This document shows positions 1-12,700 of a stretch of 64,000 nt of DNA, in pieces. This stretch comes from Ignelater luminosus (taxonomy: Eukaryota > Arthropoda > Insecta > Coleoptera > Elateridae). The notes beneath the pieces are model-generated. The model was not told where the DNA came from. It worked only from the letters and a program-made list of their open reading frames with translations, and searched no databases. Where the stretch lies: the NCBI GenBank assembly GCA_011009095.1, contig VTPC01003590.1, positions 150,061 through 214,060 of the forward strand, written 5' to 3'. Every line of letters starts with the position of its first letter. Position 1 is the stretch's first letter. The position numbers and the translations under genes were made by a program.

Positions 1-2310
1 GATAACATCAGAACAAACAAACAACTACCTATTATAAAAGGGTATCCTACCTATACAATTCGCGAATTTTAGAACACGCATTTATATCAAAACTTTTATT
101 AACAGTTCTATAAATAAGAACTTACCTTAAATTTTGTGGAGTGAGCACCAAACCTCACCGAGCTGAACAAGATACACGTAAAAATGTTTACTGAGCGTAC
201 AAACTTGATTTAGTTATCAGAGCTTCATGGGTCTTTGAAAGTTTAAAACTTACACAATCAGTATTTTTAAAGGAAAATGCAGATCGCGAAATTGTAATGC
301 AGTTCATTGCTTTACTTCCTATCCTTTTCGCTTTTTTGTACGAATATCCGTAACCGTGGAAAAGATTCTTTCAGTAATCAGTATCGGCGTTGGAATGATG
401 GCGATAGCCATTAGCTACAATTTCCGAAAAATGGCAGATACATTTAAGGTACACTAAAACTGTAGAATGAATTATCTTCACTCATTATTACAGAGGCCTA
501 TATTTAACTGTTAAAGCAGTATTTAACAAACACCACTAAATCACTAAAACACTGAAAACTAAGATTAAATCGGTAACCGAATTAAACGAACTTAAAAACC
601 CCGAGCACTTAAACCTTGTTTGCGCGTTGGACTTAGATGATTCACACGCATTGAGTTTGCGCAAGAAAACATATGTTAAACCATGGTCATGCAGATACGT
701 TAAAAGCAAGAGAATGAAGTTAACAGAAGTACGCGTTATACAGTCGATCACGTTTTCAGGTGTGTATTGCGCTATCTGCGTGATGAAAATAAAGCGAAAA
801 ATAAAAATGTTGGTTTTATTAAATAAAATTTGGTAAGAAACTGAAAAAATCCCTTGATTCCCTACTACATGCCATGTGGGTAAAATATCCATTAATTAAT
901 TCACCCAAGTGAATCGACTGATGTTGCGTTCGGTTTTCTGTTACGTATTTGGAGCGTTGCGAGCGGCGCGAATGATCACGTGATACATGGAGTGAACAGA
1001 GTTTAGCTGAATAAAAGAACGAAACGGTGCATGATCTGGGGTCGTAGAATGTAAACAAATAAAGTTGTATACGTAACCTCAACAATAATCTTAATTAATT
1101 TAAATTTCAATTAGACTGCTTTGTTACAAAACTAAAGTAGGTATATTTGTTTAATTAACACAGTTGTAACAATTGAAAATTGGGGTTATAATAGGTATTT
1201 TGTTTTCTGTTTCTTCTGGGCAAGGTTGCCAAATTAAAGTAGAATTTGTCCGCATATTAATTTATACACGTTTTTCTCACATTTTTGTCTGCAAACTTAT
1301 TACTCAAATGAATTCGGGTGTATGGAATTTTCAAAATTATTGTAAAGAAATTAAACAACATTAAAAAAAGTAAGGGAGAAATTGTGTTGGATGTTTACAA
1401 ATTTGGCAATTCTGCTTGTGCTTCCATAAACTCCTAACGCACAACCTTTTCAGTCGGTGCATTAAGAATTTGTACCTTTCACCCCGTCCTGTAAAAACCG
1501 AACGCTACAATAGCGCAGTCTGTTAACTCAATCGCAAAAAACGAACGGCTTTTACAACAAGCGGAGCACTCCGAGTTTTAAGAACAACATAAACGAACGT
1601 ACCTTGAATCGCTTCTCATTTGCGGTTCTTGACTCGCTTTAACTTGAACCGATTGAATGATGACACAGATCCTCTGTGATGATGAACCAAGTAATTGAAG
1701 CGAAATTCTTATTTCTCTTGAACTTCTTGCTGTAAATATTAGAGCATGTTCATGCAACTTTTCTATATGTACGCAATTTGGGGGTGCTTTATTGCGCTAG
1801 TCGGGTAAATTTTAACCATCGTTTTGGATGGGTAGCAGTAGCGTTCATTCAGTTCATCCTGGATGTATACAAAAGCCTTTTCGAACGACTGACAGTAAGG
1901 GAAATCTTTCTTAGACGGATATTTTGACAGATTACGGAGTATCCAGTCGTTCAATTTAGGTCTGTTCATTTGCACTGCACTAAGTTGTGCTTATTACAAA
2001 CTAGTTCAAGAATATGACTTCATCAATTTCTAAAGTGCACATTCGGTTCATCTTAGTGCAGAAAAAGCAAATGAACAGTTTACGTGCAGATTATAACAAG
2101 TTGGAGGCAACATAATCTAACAACCGTGTCCCTCGAGGTTATGTTGTTGATGTGCTGTTGTAACAAGAAGTTGTTATTACTTATTATTTATATTGTTGTT
2201 TTGTAAAATTGTTAATCAAAATTGATAGAAACATATTATTAACAATTTTAGGTACGTAAATAAAATATTAAATAGTACAAAAATATACAAGTATAAAAAA
2301 TAAATATTAT
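1..2310. other. Left flank, no recognisable gene
   Basis: Only short, biased open frames are seen on both strands. The longest with ordinary codon use is a 70-aa minus-strand frame at 1763-1975, which I do not recognise and which has no clear splice signals. A small inverted repeat near 2110-2150 pairs an 'aacataatct' stretch with 'aggttatgtt'. I see no domain, transposon end or RNA gene that I can name. Confidence 0.4.
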
Positions 2311-2311
2311 A

Positions 2312-2747
2312 CAGGGTGTTTGGTTCACCGCCGTATATTCCAACTTTCCCAATAGATGGATAGGGCGAAACGGACCAATAATATGGCCTGCTCGATCACC
2401 AGATTTGACGTCCCTGGATTATTATGTCTGAGGGCCATCACTATTTAATAGTCGAATCAAGCAAGTGTAATTTAATCGCTTGTAGAAGTTGATAGAAATG
2501 ACTGAAATTGATGGAGTAGCTATGGAAGATTATTATTATTATTATTATTACCTTCAAATTAAAAGTTTCCAATAGTGTGGTGTTCACATTTAAATGAAGA
2601 AATACGTCCAATTAGATGAAATTATGAAAAATGACAATATCTCAAAAACCGTGACACTTTGTATAATAGTATATTAGGTTAAATAAGTTCCAAATCATGA
2701 CTTCTACCACCCCCTTTCGAATATACGGCGGTGAACCAAACACCCTG
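2312..2747 (+). mobile_element. Mariner-like deletion derivative with intact TIRs
   Basis: The ends are near-perfect inverted repeats of about 30 bp. The left end starts CAGGGTGTTTGGTTCACCGC and the right end is its reverse complement. Both are flanked by TA, the target duplication of the Tc1/mariner superfamily. Just inside the left end (about 2355-2430), plus-strand translation gives a transposase C-terminal signature (WIGR..GPI.WPARSPDLT followed by LDYYVW). The rest of the transposase is missing and the element is only 436 bp. This is therefore a non-autonomous internal-deletion copy that kept its ends. Family placement rests on the TIR, the TA duplication and the SPDLTxLD motif. Confidence 0.8.
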
Positions 2748-2750
2748 TAT

Positions 2751-3224
2751 ATAGGTTTTGAATAAAACATTACATTTATAATTATTCAATACCCATCATC
2801 ATCTCACGCTTGTATGTGTACCTATTTAGCATCTCATCTGACAAAACGCGTGTTGATGGCTTAGGTTATGTACACTTTCGTGCGCATGTCTGCACTACCT
2901 GTACCAAGAAAATCCTTGGGCAATAAGTGCAAGTTTCATGCAGCTGCACTTACTACAAATAAACAGCGTTAGGACAACTTAGTGTAGATACTGAACAGGC
3001 TTAGTGCAAGAAGTGCAAAAAGTGCTGTACTATTACATGAAATGAACAAACCGGTTACTATTTTTTCGTTTTAAATATTCGATTTAAATTTACAAGCTTG
3101 AAGTTGGAATAGAATTACATACACAATAACGGCTCCCAGTTGTTTTTTCACTACTATTATTATTATTATTATAATTATTACACGATTATTATTACATTAT
3201 TATTTCAAATGCACATATGACTAC
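2751..3224. other. Intergenic, no gene seen
   Basis: AT-rich sequence without a supportable reading frame. Repeated 'agtgcaa' words occur at 2890-3030, and an (ATT)n microsatellite lies around 3148-3200. A weak inverted relation to 1960-2000 ('tgttcatt..gcactaag') suggests an older insertion around the mariner copy, but I cannot define its ends. Confidence 0.3.
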
Positions 3225-3590
3225 GATGTGTATCGTGTGTTGCCTAATTAATGCTAGCGTAATATTTTACATGAATTTTAATTTTATAGACAACTGCGAT
3301 GTGTACTTCGGGTTGCCTAATTAATGCTCTTATAAATAGTTGATTTATTTTTTATTTTGTTTTTCACATGCGCAGACGGCCGCGTTTTGTAATGTGTGTT
3401 GCCTAATTAATGTTGGCATACATTCTTGATTTCAGTTTTATTTATTTACAAATACGTAGTCGACTGTGATGTGCAATGTGGGTTGCCTAACAAAGGCACG
3501 AGCGAATACTTGATTTGATTTTTTTTTCTGAAAACGTAGGTGCCATGGCGTGCTACGTGTGTTGCCTAGTTTGGTGGCTCAGAAAACGCG
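3225..3590 (+). repeat. Five-unit tandem repeat, period about 73-86 bp
   Basis: Five diverged units each carry the core GTGTGTTGCCTAATTAATG or a variant. The core word TTGCC starts at about 3240, 3313, 3399, 3483 and 3562, giving spacings of 73, 86, 84 and 79. Units 1-3 keep TTGCCTAATTAATG intact and units 4-5 are decayed. No coding frame runs through the array. It could be the internal tandem block of a non-autonomous transposon or a small minisatellite; the flanks do not decide between them. Confidence 0.75.
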
Positions 3591-4860
3591 CTTAATGCAT
3601 AATGTCCTTTTCATTTAAACATCACGTATATTCTCAATTCGTTTAGGAGAGGGCACCATCGTCGAATACGAGTTCGAATTGCGCATATATTAAGATTCCC
3701 TGTGGAACTTGTATTGCCAAGATGCAATAAAAGTAATAATAATAGTTATTATATTTTAAAGTCAAACAGATCTAAGCTCAAGCAATTTTTAAGCGCCAAA
3801 AAAATGCGCCAAGATTATCCCGCAATCGCCATTGTTGGCAACACTGTTTGTCAGAAACAACATCTGTCAATTTATAAATAAATAGGTTAGGTTTTGTACA
3901 CTTGAACAAAAGGAATATTTAGGTACAAAATGTAGTTAAACTGTTATTATAATTGGTATTACCAATCGCGTCACAGTAACTGAACAGTCGAATGATTCCG
4001 GTCGTCTTCAAAGCATCCTCTCCATTCGGTACATAAATTATAACCTCAATTTTTGACTTTACAGTTATGAATGAAGCCCTATATTTGAAATAGATTCAAG
4101 TCATCATCGTTTGTTGAATAAAATCACAATAGCCTTCACTATTCTACCAGCAAAAAGATATCTTGAAGAACAGACACTTGTCAGCACCTTTGACCTCATG
4201 TATCCAGTTTCTATGACCTTTAAAGAGGTTGGCGTGTGTTTTGGTTAGTGGCTAATGGATGTTGAGAAGGCGATTTCAAAACAGGAAGCACAGAAAATCC
4301 AAAAAGGAATATTTCACTAATGGTTACAAGATGTCATGACATCATATAATTTATGAGATTGTTATTCTTTCACAGAAATCAATAAAACAAATGGCTAGCG
4401 ATAAAAACTTTCAGAAAAATGTAGGTTGTTTAAAAAATATTAAATTGTAGTCAATGCAAAATTTTGTAATAAAAAATTTTTATCTCAAGTCTTGTTTAGT
4501 CTATTAAATAAGTAAATAACAAAACAATGAAAAACTTGTTTTTTTCTTGGACTTTTGAATTTTCCACTTGTTGCCAGCTAGAGTTCTTATAACAGGGTGT
4601 CCCTAAAAGGTCTGTACAATGCCCTACCACACCAAAATAGGACGATTTAACTTGGTAAATCTTTAAACGGAAGGAAATGTAATTTGAACAATACCTAAAT
4701 TGCTGTATAATTTTTAACGACACTATACTTTTATAAGGTAGTGGAAAATAAATATAAATTTCAAAACGTAATGAAAATGCAATCCAGGAATCTTAAAAAC
4801 GTATAAGTACACATTTGTAACATTTACATAGTTAGTTGTATTTATTAACTATGATTTTCA
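3591..4860. other. Intergenic, no gene seen
   Basis: No frame with recognisable protein similarity. A segment starting near 4593 reads 'acagggtgtccctaaaagg', which resembles the end of a mariner-type MITE, but I could not find its partner end. The rest is AT-rich unique-looking sequence. Confidence 0.35.
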
Positions 4861-4904
4861 ACGAACTCCGAAGGAGTCATTACTGAATTTGCGAAGTCTA
4901 TCTG

Positions 4905-5150
4905 TCTGTATGTCCGCATTTTTTGTCAAATTCTGAAATTTTAACTTCAGATTTGGATTCTACATCAAAAACTAAAGACAACGTGGTATCTTCGTTTTTT
5001 GATAACTCTTCGGGGACATGGGTCAAAATGGCGACCGAAAATTGGATAATTTTCAAAAATTTTTTTACTTTAGAATTGTATTCTACATCAAAAAATAAGA
5101 CAAACATGTACTTTTAGTTTTTTGATATCACCTCGGGCACATAGTCAAAT
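4905..5150. repeat. Two-unit imperfect tandem duplication, period about 123 bp
   Basis: The word TTCTACATCAAAAA starts at about 4958 and again near 5081. The sequence after each copy (a poly-T stretch, then TTTTTTGATA and a 'cgggcacat' or 'ggggacatgg' block) matches with many differences. Short frames on both strands arise from the repetition and are not believable genes. Confidence 0.55.
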
Positions 5151-5811
5151 TGCCTTTCATTCCCAGATGTTTGTTTGTTTTTTGCCATTCTGGTAATAAC
5201 AATCAGATGGAAATAAAAAGAAGAAACGATAATATCAAGTATAATTATTTTTATTTTAACAACTTAATGCAAGCACAAAATAAATACACAGATAGAAATA
5301 TAATATACCTTAAAAATACCAAAAAGTACAAAATAAAAAAAAACTATTAATTATAACTAGGAGATGTAAAAACACTGAATAATAATGACTTGAGTATGTA
5401 AATACTTCAATTTGTTTAAATAAACAAGAGAAGTCTTTCTGATTTACTGAACTTCTCAATCCTCTTTTTAAATAATTCCACTTCTAAAGGAAATTCTTCA
5501 TTATAAGACAAACCTTTAATTTTATCTTGGAACCCTTTATAAACAATGGTTGAATTTTCAACTACAGCATTAGAATGCAATAAAATTTAATAAACATTAA
5601 AATCAGGCATACATTAATTGTTGATTTAACTTGTAACAATCTGTATATTAAGATAAAATTCAACTGTAATCAATCATAGTTGATAAAAATTAATTTTAAA
5701 TTTTCTAGATATTTATTGCAACCACATTTAATGAGAAAAAAATGTTTATATTATTATTATTATTAAAAGGAAAAAAAACTATACAAATACTCAATCTAAA
5801 ACTATAAGAAC

Positions 5812-6778
5812 TTAAGCAGCAGTACCCTCTTCTCCTTCTTCAGCCATGGAAGCGAGTCTTAACACACCTGATCTATTCCAAATAGCACTAGAGGTTCGTT
5901 TCAGTTTATGTGGTTCAATTGACGGGAAGAATTCTTTCAAATTCACTGTTCTAGGTCCATTACAGTATAGACCTTGTTTTTGCTTCCCAAGACTGCGTAG
6001 ACATTTCAACCTTGTTATTAACAGTTCCTCTGAAAAACAAATATATAAGCCATTCATCACATTCATTTAGTAAATTTAGTAATATATACTTACTTTTCTG
6101 CCAAGCAGGTACAGTGAAAGATTTACCAGCATTAGAATCATCTGAATCATAACAATCTTCCGTAGGAAGCATAGGAGTCTCATGTTTCAAATATGGAGGA
6201 ATATTATCCTTATCACAAAGCTTCTTAGCTCTTTCTTGTTCTAATCTTTTTAATTCTTCTTTCTGTTTCTCTTCTGCAGCCTTCTTTTGAGCTATAGCTC
6301 GTTTACGTGCTGCCTCTTCTCGTTGTTTCAATAATTTCTCTTCTTTCTCTGCCAACATTTGTTTCAATTTCTCCTGTTTTATACGCTCTGCAGATTCTAA
6401 TACTTTCTGTTTATCTTTCTCTATAGCATCGCGTGTTTGCTGTGCTCTTATCTGTCGCTCTTCTCGTTTACGTTTCTTCTCTTCGGTCAGTGCTTGAATC
6501 AATGCTTCCTTCTTAGATAGAGCCTCAGCTTCTTTTTGTTTTCGTTTCAATTCTCTTTCTCGAAACTCTGCTTGCGACGATTTAATAGCACTCTTTGGTT
6601 TAGCACTTATGGATGTATTATCCGTACTTGACTGATTTGTAAGGTAACCCTTTTGTTTATATTTCTCAGAAGCTGCTCCATTGTTTGTAAGAAGACTTTT
6701 CACTTTTGGAATTGCTCCTTGTTTTGCATAGTTCTTGAGATTTGATTGGGGAGTTTCGTTTGCATTATCTTGAATAAT
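5812..6778 (-). CDS. INCENP exons 4 and 5: charged helix and IN-box
   Basis: This is part of the INCENP gene. Exon 4 (6778-6094, residues about 509-736) follows a 'tatttcag' acceptor. It encodes a Lys/Glu/Arg-rich helix of the single-alpha-helix or coiled-coil kind that binds microtubules in known INCENPs, then an acidic linker and FTVPAWQK. Its donor is GTAAGT at 6093. Exon 5 (6029-5812, residues 737-808) begins after 'gtttttcag' and completes the IN-box (LLITRLKCLRSLGK, then KLKRTSSAIWNRSG), ending EEGEEGTAA and TAA. The 64-nt intron between them is short and typical of insects. A TTTATT (AATAAA on the gene strand) near 5712 is a possible polyadenylation signal. Confidence 0.92.
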
Positions 6779-9700
6779 CTGAAATAGTTTATAAAGTGAA
6801 ATTATGATATACTATAATTATATTATTTTTATTGTAGCTTTGCACTGTGGTCTAGGTAATAAATTTAAATGTCTTCTTTTGTTTAGTTGTTTTTGAGTTA
6901 TAACAAAAAAGGTAATTTTTTTAAATGGCAATCACTGCAGGTCTTGACATACCTGAATATACAATGCATCCAACATAGACATGATCAGCATGGGGATCTC
7001 AGAAACTATAAAAGATACGGTTAAATTGGGAAAATCTAAAAAGCTATTCAATCTTAAGTTTATTTGTTTTTAGAATGACCCCAAAAAATGGGGTGTTTTG
7101 ACTATAACTTCCTTATTCTTGAGAATTTATAAATTGGGGGGAAAACCTTTTAGTAGGCACTTCTCTGTTTTCAATATCTTAGACTTATTGAAACTTTTAT
7201 GCGACGTTTTGGTTTTTCAGAACCATAATTCGGTTCATTTTTTCTCACAGGTGTTGAATTGGATTCTGCATGGTTCAATAGAGAATCTTATGCAGGTTTC
7301 AACAATGTACATGTCAGATCACCCAATCACTCAATCTGTTAATAAAAATATAGCCCAGTAAAATTAGGTTCAAAAATGGGGGCTGCCTTCCAAAAATGAG
7401 TGGAGTTCTGAAAACTGTTTTAATCACTCAAGTAGGCCTCTAATATGAATAATCTGAGTTTGCCCCGATTTTCGAGTGGAACTTCAGCAATGATGTTGAA
7501 AAAACCTTGAGATTTTCAAACTTTTTATGATTTTTCTCAAAATTCCTTCAAAACCAAGCACTTAAGGGGCCATCCTTAAATTACATAACGCAAGATTGAA
7601 CGATTTTTATACCCCCCTCCACTCCTTGTAACGCAACTTCAAAACCCCCTTGAATATTATGTAACGCAATACTCTAAGCCTACTACTTTTCATCCACCCA
7701 TGGAGTTGAAAGGTATTTATTCACAGTAATAATGGGCATGATATTAGATGCTTTATTCTCTGCAGTTGCAAGTTGACTACGCTCAAAATCATTTTATTAT
7801 TATGTAATGTTACTCTTGACCCCTCCTGGTAACGCTACTCTGGAGCCCCATCCCCCTTGGAGCATTATGTAATTTAAAAACAGCCCCTAATCGAAAAGTC
7901 CACTATTAGCAAAAATGTAGAGTATTAAATTCTGTGTCAATTGAGTACTATCAACACTTTGCAATTTGATCAAGTGGTCTTGTAGAAAAGCTATGTCAGA
8001 AAACGCCAATTTTTCACAGTTTTCTGACTTCAAGCTGAGCCCTTCAACGTTAAACAAACGCTGAGGACGCCGATACTTCAATTTTGGCCAGTGCTGTTGA
8101 CGTTGCAACAGCATTCTGACTGTGTGGTTGTCGTTGGGGAGGACACCAACCTTCTTGTGATTCTGACTGCTTCAACCTCATTGTCCCCCAACATCTTTCT
8201 GCTGAAGCCAGGCAAAGGCAGACAAGACGATTTGAAGTTTTCCCAAGTAGCTAAAGACAACATACTATTCCTATAATTATGCATTCAGTGGCTGCAATAC
8301 AACTTCGTTGTTTTTCGGTAAAGGAAAACTGAAACTCCTCAAGGCATTGGGGACAAACAATCTGCAGAAAGCAGCAGAGGTATTCAGCAAATCCAATACT
8401 ACTGCTGACAAGTGCATAGCAGCCCTGTATTGTGCAGATGAAACAAAGCCATTAAATGTGCTACGCTATGAAATCTTTGAAAAATTTCTAACAAAGACAT
8501 TATTCAATCTCGCCTCTTTGCATCCTACAAAAGCAGCTTCTCGACAGCATTCCATGAGGGCATATTTGCAGATGCAAGCATGGAAAAACAACCTACTGCA
8601 ATGGAGCTGGAAGACTTCAAAATCCCGCCTTCCTGCCAGTTCTCACTACTAAAGAAGCAGCACCTAAGGAGCTCTTGAAAACCATATGCTGCACATGTGA
8701 CAAAGGCTGCGATGGAGGTTGTTCCTGCAGGAAAAATGGCATGAAGTGTACTACTATTTGTAAACCGTGCAAAGGCTAGTCCTGCACCAATGTTCAGACT
8801 GCAATTCCAGTTCTCAATCCTGATAACTGTGACATAGATTATGATGACATTTAGGAGGAATGAAGAAAAGACCTCAACGATGGTCTGAATAATGAAGAAA
8901 TGGAAGAATAATTAGAATTCATGTTATTGGGACCATCATCTGCCAAACATGTAAAAAAATAACACTGTACAGTTAAAATAAAAAAATGAAAACCACTACA
9001 TAACTTAACATTAAGTTTTTTTACTCTTAGCAAATGTAGTTTCTGTTAAAAATGTGACGTCATACGGTTTTATATTTTATGTCACTGTTAAATTGTAACC
9101 TTGATGATTACCTCTATTCTGTCTTGTCCATTAGTTCACTGACGTTTCCCTTGCTTTACCTACCTAGTTCTATTCGATAGTAATGTAATTATATAATGTT
9201 TTCTTATATTAAAATACTTTTTCTCATTCAAGTGTCTCTGCATTTTTCTATAACTCATCAGGTTATGGACACGAGCACAATGTAAAACAGGCTCATAACA
9301 AAGAAGACAAAATAAGTTTTTTGTTTGTGCGTGTTCGTGGCACTAGTGTTCAGTGTTTTATAACTTTATATTTTTATCCTAAGTGATATATTTAATTTTA
9401 AATAATATACACGATACAAAAATATTAGCATTGAACTACTAGATTATCCAAATGTAACGATTGGAAATCTACCATGAGAATGTACCTAACCCACGATGAT
9501 CTTTGCTGTTGCATTGAGCCTGAGTTGGACACGGATAAAAACAGTGTTGCTGTGGATCCCAAAAAGGTACAAAAACCTTTAGCTAAAATTTGTTTGCATG
9601 TTAAGAAATCATGTTACGCTTATATCAGAGAGACAAAAACAGCAAAAGAGGCATGGGATAACCTCCAAAAAGCTTATGAGAACAAGGGACTTGTTAGAAG

Positions 9701-12700
9701 ATTAAGTCTGCTGAGGATTTTTTTTAGCATAAAATTATCTCAATGTCAGTCCATGGAGAGTTACATTACCAAAATAATAACTACTGCTCAGCAAATTGCT
9801 GCAATAAGTAAACCCATTGAAAATGAGTTCTTAGCAGTCCTGATGTTAAATGGATTTGCCAGCCTCATATGACTAATAGTAATAGCTTTGGAGAACTCAG
9901 GAGTAGATTTAACATCTGATTTAGTTAAGAACAAATTGCTCCAGGAAGACATAAAGTTAGATAAAAATGAACGAGAAGTAGCATTAGCAACAAAATCTAA
10001 ACCATACTACAAGAGATTTATTTCAAAGTGCTACAAATGTCACCAGCAAGGATACAAGGCCTCTGAATGTAATTCGAAAAATGAAAAACAAAACAAAGGA
10101 AAACCTGGTTATAGAACTCATGATAAAAATAAAAATAATGGAAACAATTGGGCTATGTTTTCTGCACTGACCACAAAAACTGATCCCTCCAGCTGGTCTA
10201 TCGACTCTGGTTGTACAAATCACATGACAGGAGGAAAGGAATGTCTTATAAAAACCAGAGTAGACATGTTAGAGCATAAAATAACACTGGCAGATAATAA
10301 AAAACTACAATGTGATAGAATAGGAGACCCGTCCATAAACATTAATAACCAAAGTGTTCCAATTAAAGATGTGTTGTACGTTCCAGGTTGCGGTTTGAAT
10401 TTGCTTTCAGGGTTTGCTTCAAAAGGATGTGATATTTATCAAAATGAAAAATTCAACATTATGGGCCAGGTCAAAGCTCATGTTGATTGTTCTGATGGAC
10501 TGTACAGACTTAAAGCAAATGGAAGTAAATACTTAGCAAATGCTGTTTACATTGACCAGGAAGAACTTTGGCGTAAATGATTGGCCCATTTGGACAGAAG
10601 ATCCATGATAATATTAAAAAATAAAATGGCTACTGGCATAGAATACAATGAAGAAGGAAATCCACGCGTACTATGTTTTAATGGTAAACAAACCAGAACA
10701 CCATTGAACAAATCAAAGAAAGGTACTTGTGCAAGCAAAGTGCTGGAACTGATCCATTCGGATTTGTGTGGACTCGTTGAAAAATCACATAGTGGAGCAC
10801 GCTATTTGCTAACATTCATAGACGATTTCACAAGAAAAACTTTTGGGTATGTAATAAAAAACAAAAGTGAGGTAATTGAAAAGTTCAAATGCTGAAAAGT
10901 CTTAGTTGGGAATGAAACAGGCTCAAAAGTGAAATATATTAGGATTGACAATGGTGGCGCTTTGCAGATTATCTGAGTGGACACGGCATAAATTCACCCG
11001 AGCGAAATGGCGTCAGTGAAAAAGGCAATAGAACAATTATGGAAAAGTAAGAGTTATTGGGCTGAAGCGGCTAATACAGCCATTTACTTAAAAAACCGGT
11101 CACCAACTAAGGCATTAAAAAACGTTACTCCAGAAGAATCGTGGACAGGTCGCAAAGTAAATCTGCGTCATCTTAGAATCTCATACATCCACATTCCAAA
11201 ACACTTTAGAGACAAATTAGACTTCAAAAATAAAAAACTTGTTGGATATAATACAGAATCTAAGTCTTATCCTGTAACTCACAAGATAACAAACTCTCGA
11301 GATGTAGTATTTATTGAAAACTGTTATTTTACAGAACAAAAGGATAATAACAACTGTTCTGAAATAGAAAAGACGCAAGTAGAGATTCAGTTGAGTGGTT
11401 GTGATACGATAATACATCCAATCAAACTGATCAGAATGATGTAGTTGATCAGGAAAATGCAGCTGATAAGAACGATAGTTCTGATCTGGAAACTGAAAAT
11501 ACGGTAGTTGTGAATGAAACAGAGAGAAGATATCCTAAACAAATTAGAAAACAAAAGGATTTTACTGATTTTGAGGTTTACAATATGATTTGTAATACCT
11601 CTGTACCACTGATAGTAACTGAAGCCAAATCTAAAGATGCTGACAGTTGGAGGGCTGCTATGGAAGAGGAATATCTTTCTTTTAAAGAAAATAGAGCCTG
11701 GACATTGGTCGAGAGACCTGAAAACACAAATGTGGTGAAATGTAAATGGATTTTCAAACTAAAAAAAGGATTGTAAGGAAAAAGTAACAAGGCACAAAGT
11801 CCGTCTGGTTGCAAGAGGGTTCAGTCAGGAATTTAGAATGGATTATACAGAAACATTTTCCCCAGTAGTGAGAAACTGCTCAGTTAGATTTCTTTTAGCC
11901 TTGGCAGTAGACCTTGATATTGACCGCCTCAATGTAAAAATGGTTTTTCTAAATGGCGACCTGAACGAAGAAGTGTACATGGAGCAACCAGAGGACTATT
12001 GTTAAAGGAGAGGAAAATAAAGTATGTCTTTTAAAGACAGCTATATATGGCTGAAAACAATCCTCTCACAGGTCACACAACGTACTTACATCACTAAACT
12101 TTAAAAGGCTAGAAAGTGAACCCTGCTTATATCAGTATAAAGACAAGGACATCTGCATCACAGCTCTTTACGTGGATGATATTATCATGTTGTGCAACAG
12201 TGAGACCTTGAAGCAAAGGATAAAACAAGGGTTGATGAAAATCTTTAAAATCAAAGATTTGCGTCGTGCAGAATATCTCGGAAACTATTCAATTTAGAGC
12301 TTAACTTATTTTATAAACAATTAAAGAACGTAAAATTTTCCACAAAAAAGGTCATATGCATTTTTTGCTACACTCAATAGTTCAAGAGATAGAGGAATAA
12401 AATTTCTGTCGCGAATTGTAGAAAGTTGTCACTTGAACTCTCCTTGCACCGCACCGGTTGATTTGCAACAGTTGTTAAGTACATCTGATGACGTAAAACA
12501 TCCAAGCTTTGAGTTTTTTTGAATCCGTATATAGACAGGAAAAAACTGTTGCCAGCATCACCAATATCATCTGTCTGCATATTGAGGTTGTTGGAAATTA
12601 GTAATCTGGTAAAAGCTACTATGTTTATAAAATACTGCATGATTACAGTAACTTATCTTTGTTTTATCTTAAAACCAAATCATAATTATGTTTTCCAAAT

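Noticed and set aside
3600-3730. Possible Helitron 3-prime hairpin after the tandem repeat
   Set aside because: No CTRR end with a stable hairpin at the right place and no TC start upstream could be identified.
5846-6070. 74-codon plus-strand frame
   Set aside because: Antisense to INCENP exon 5 and its intron; no independent support.
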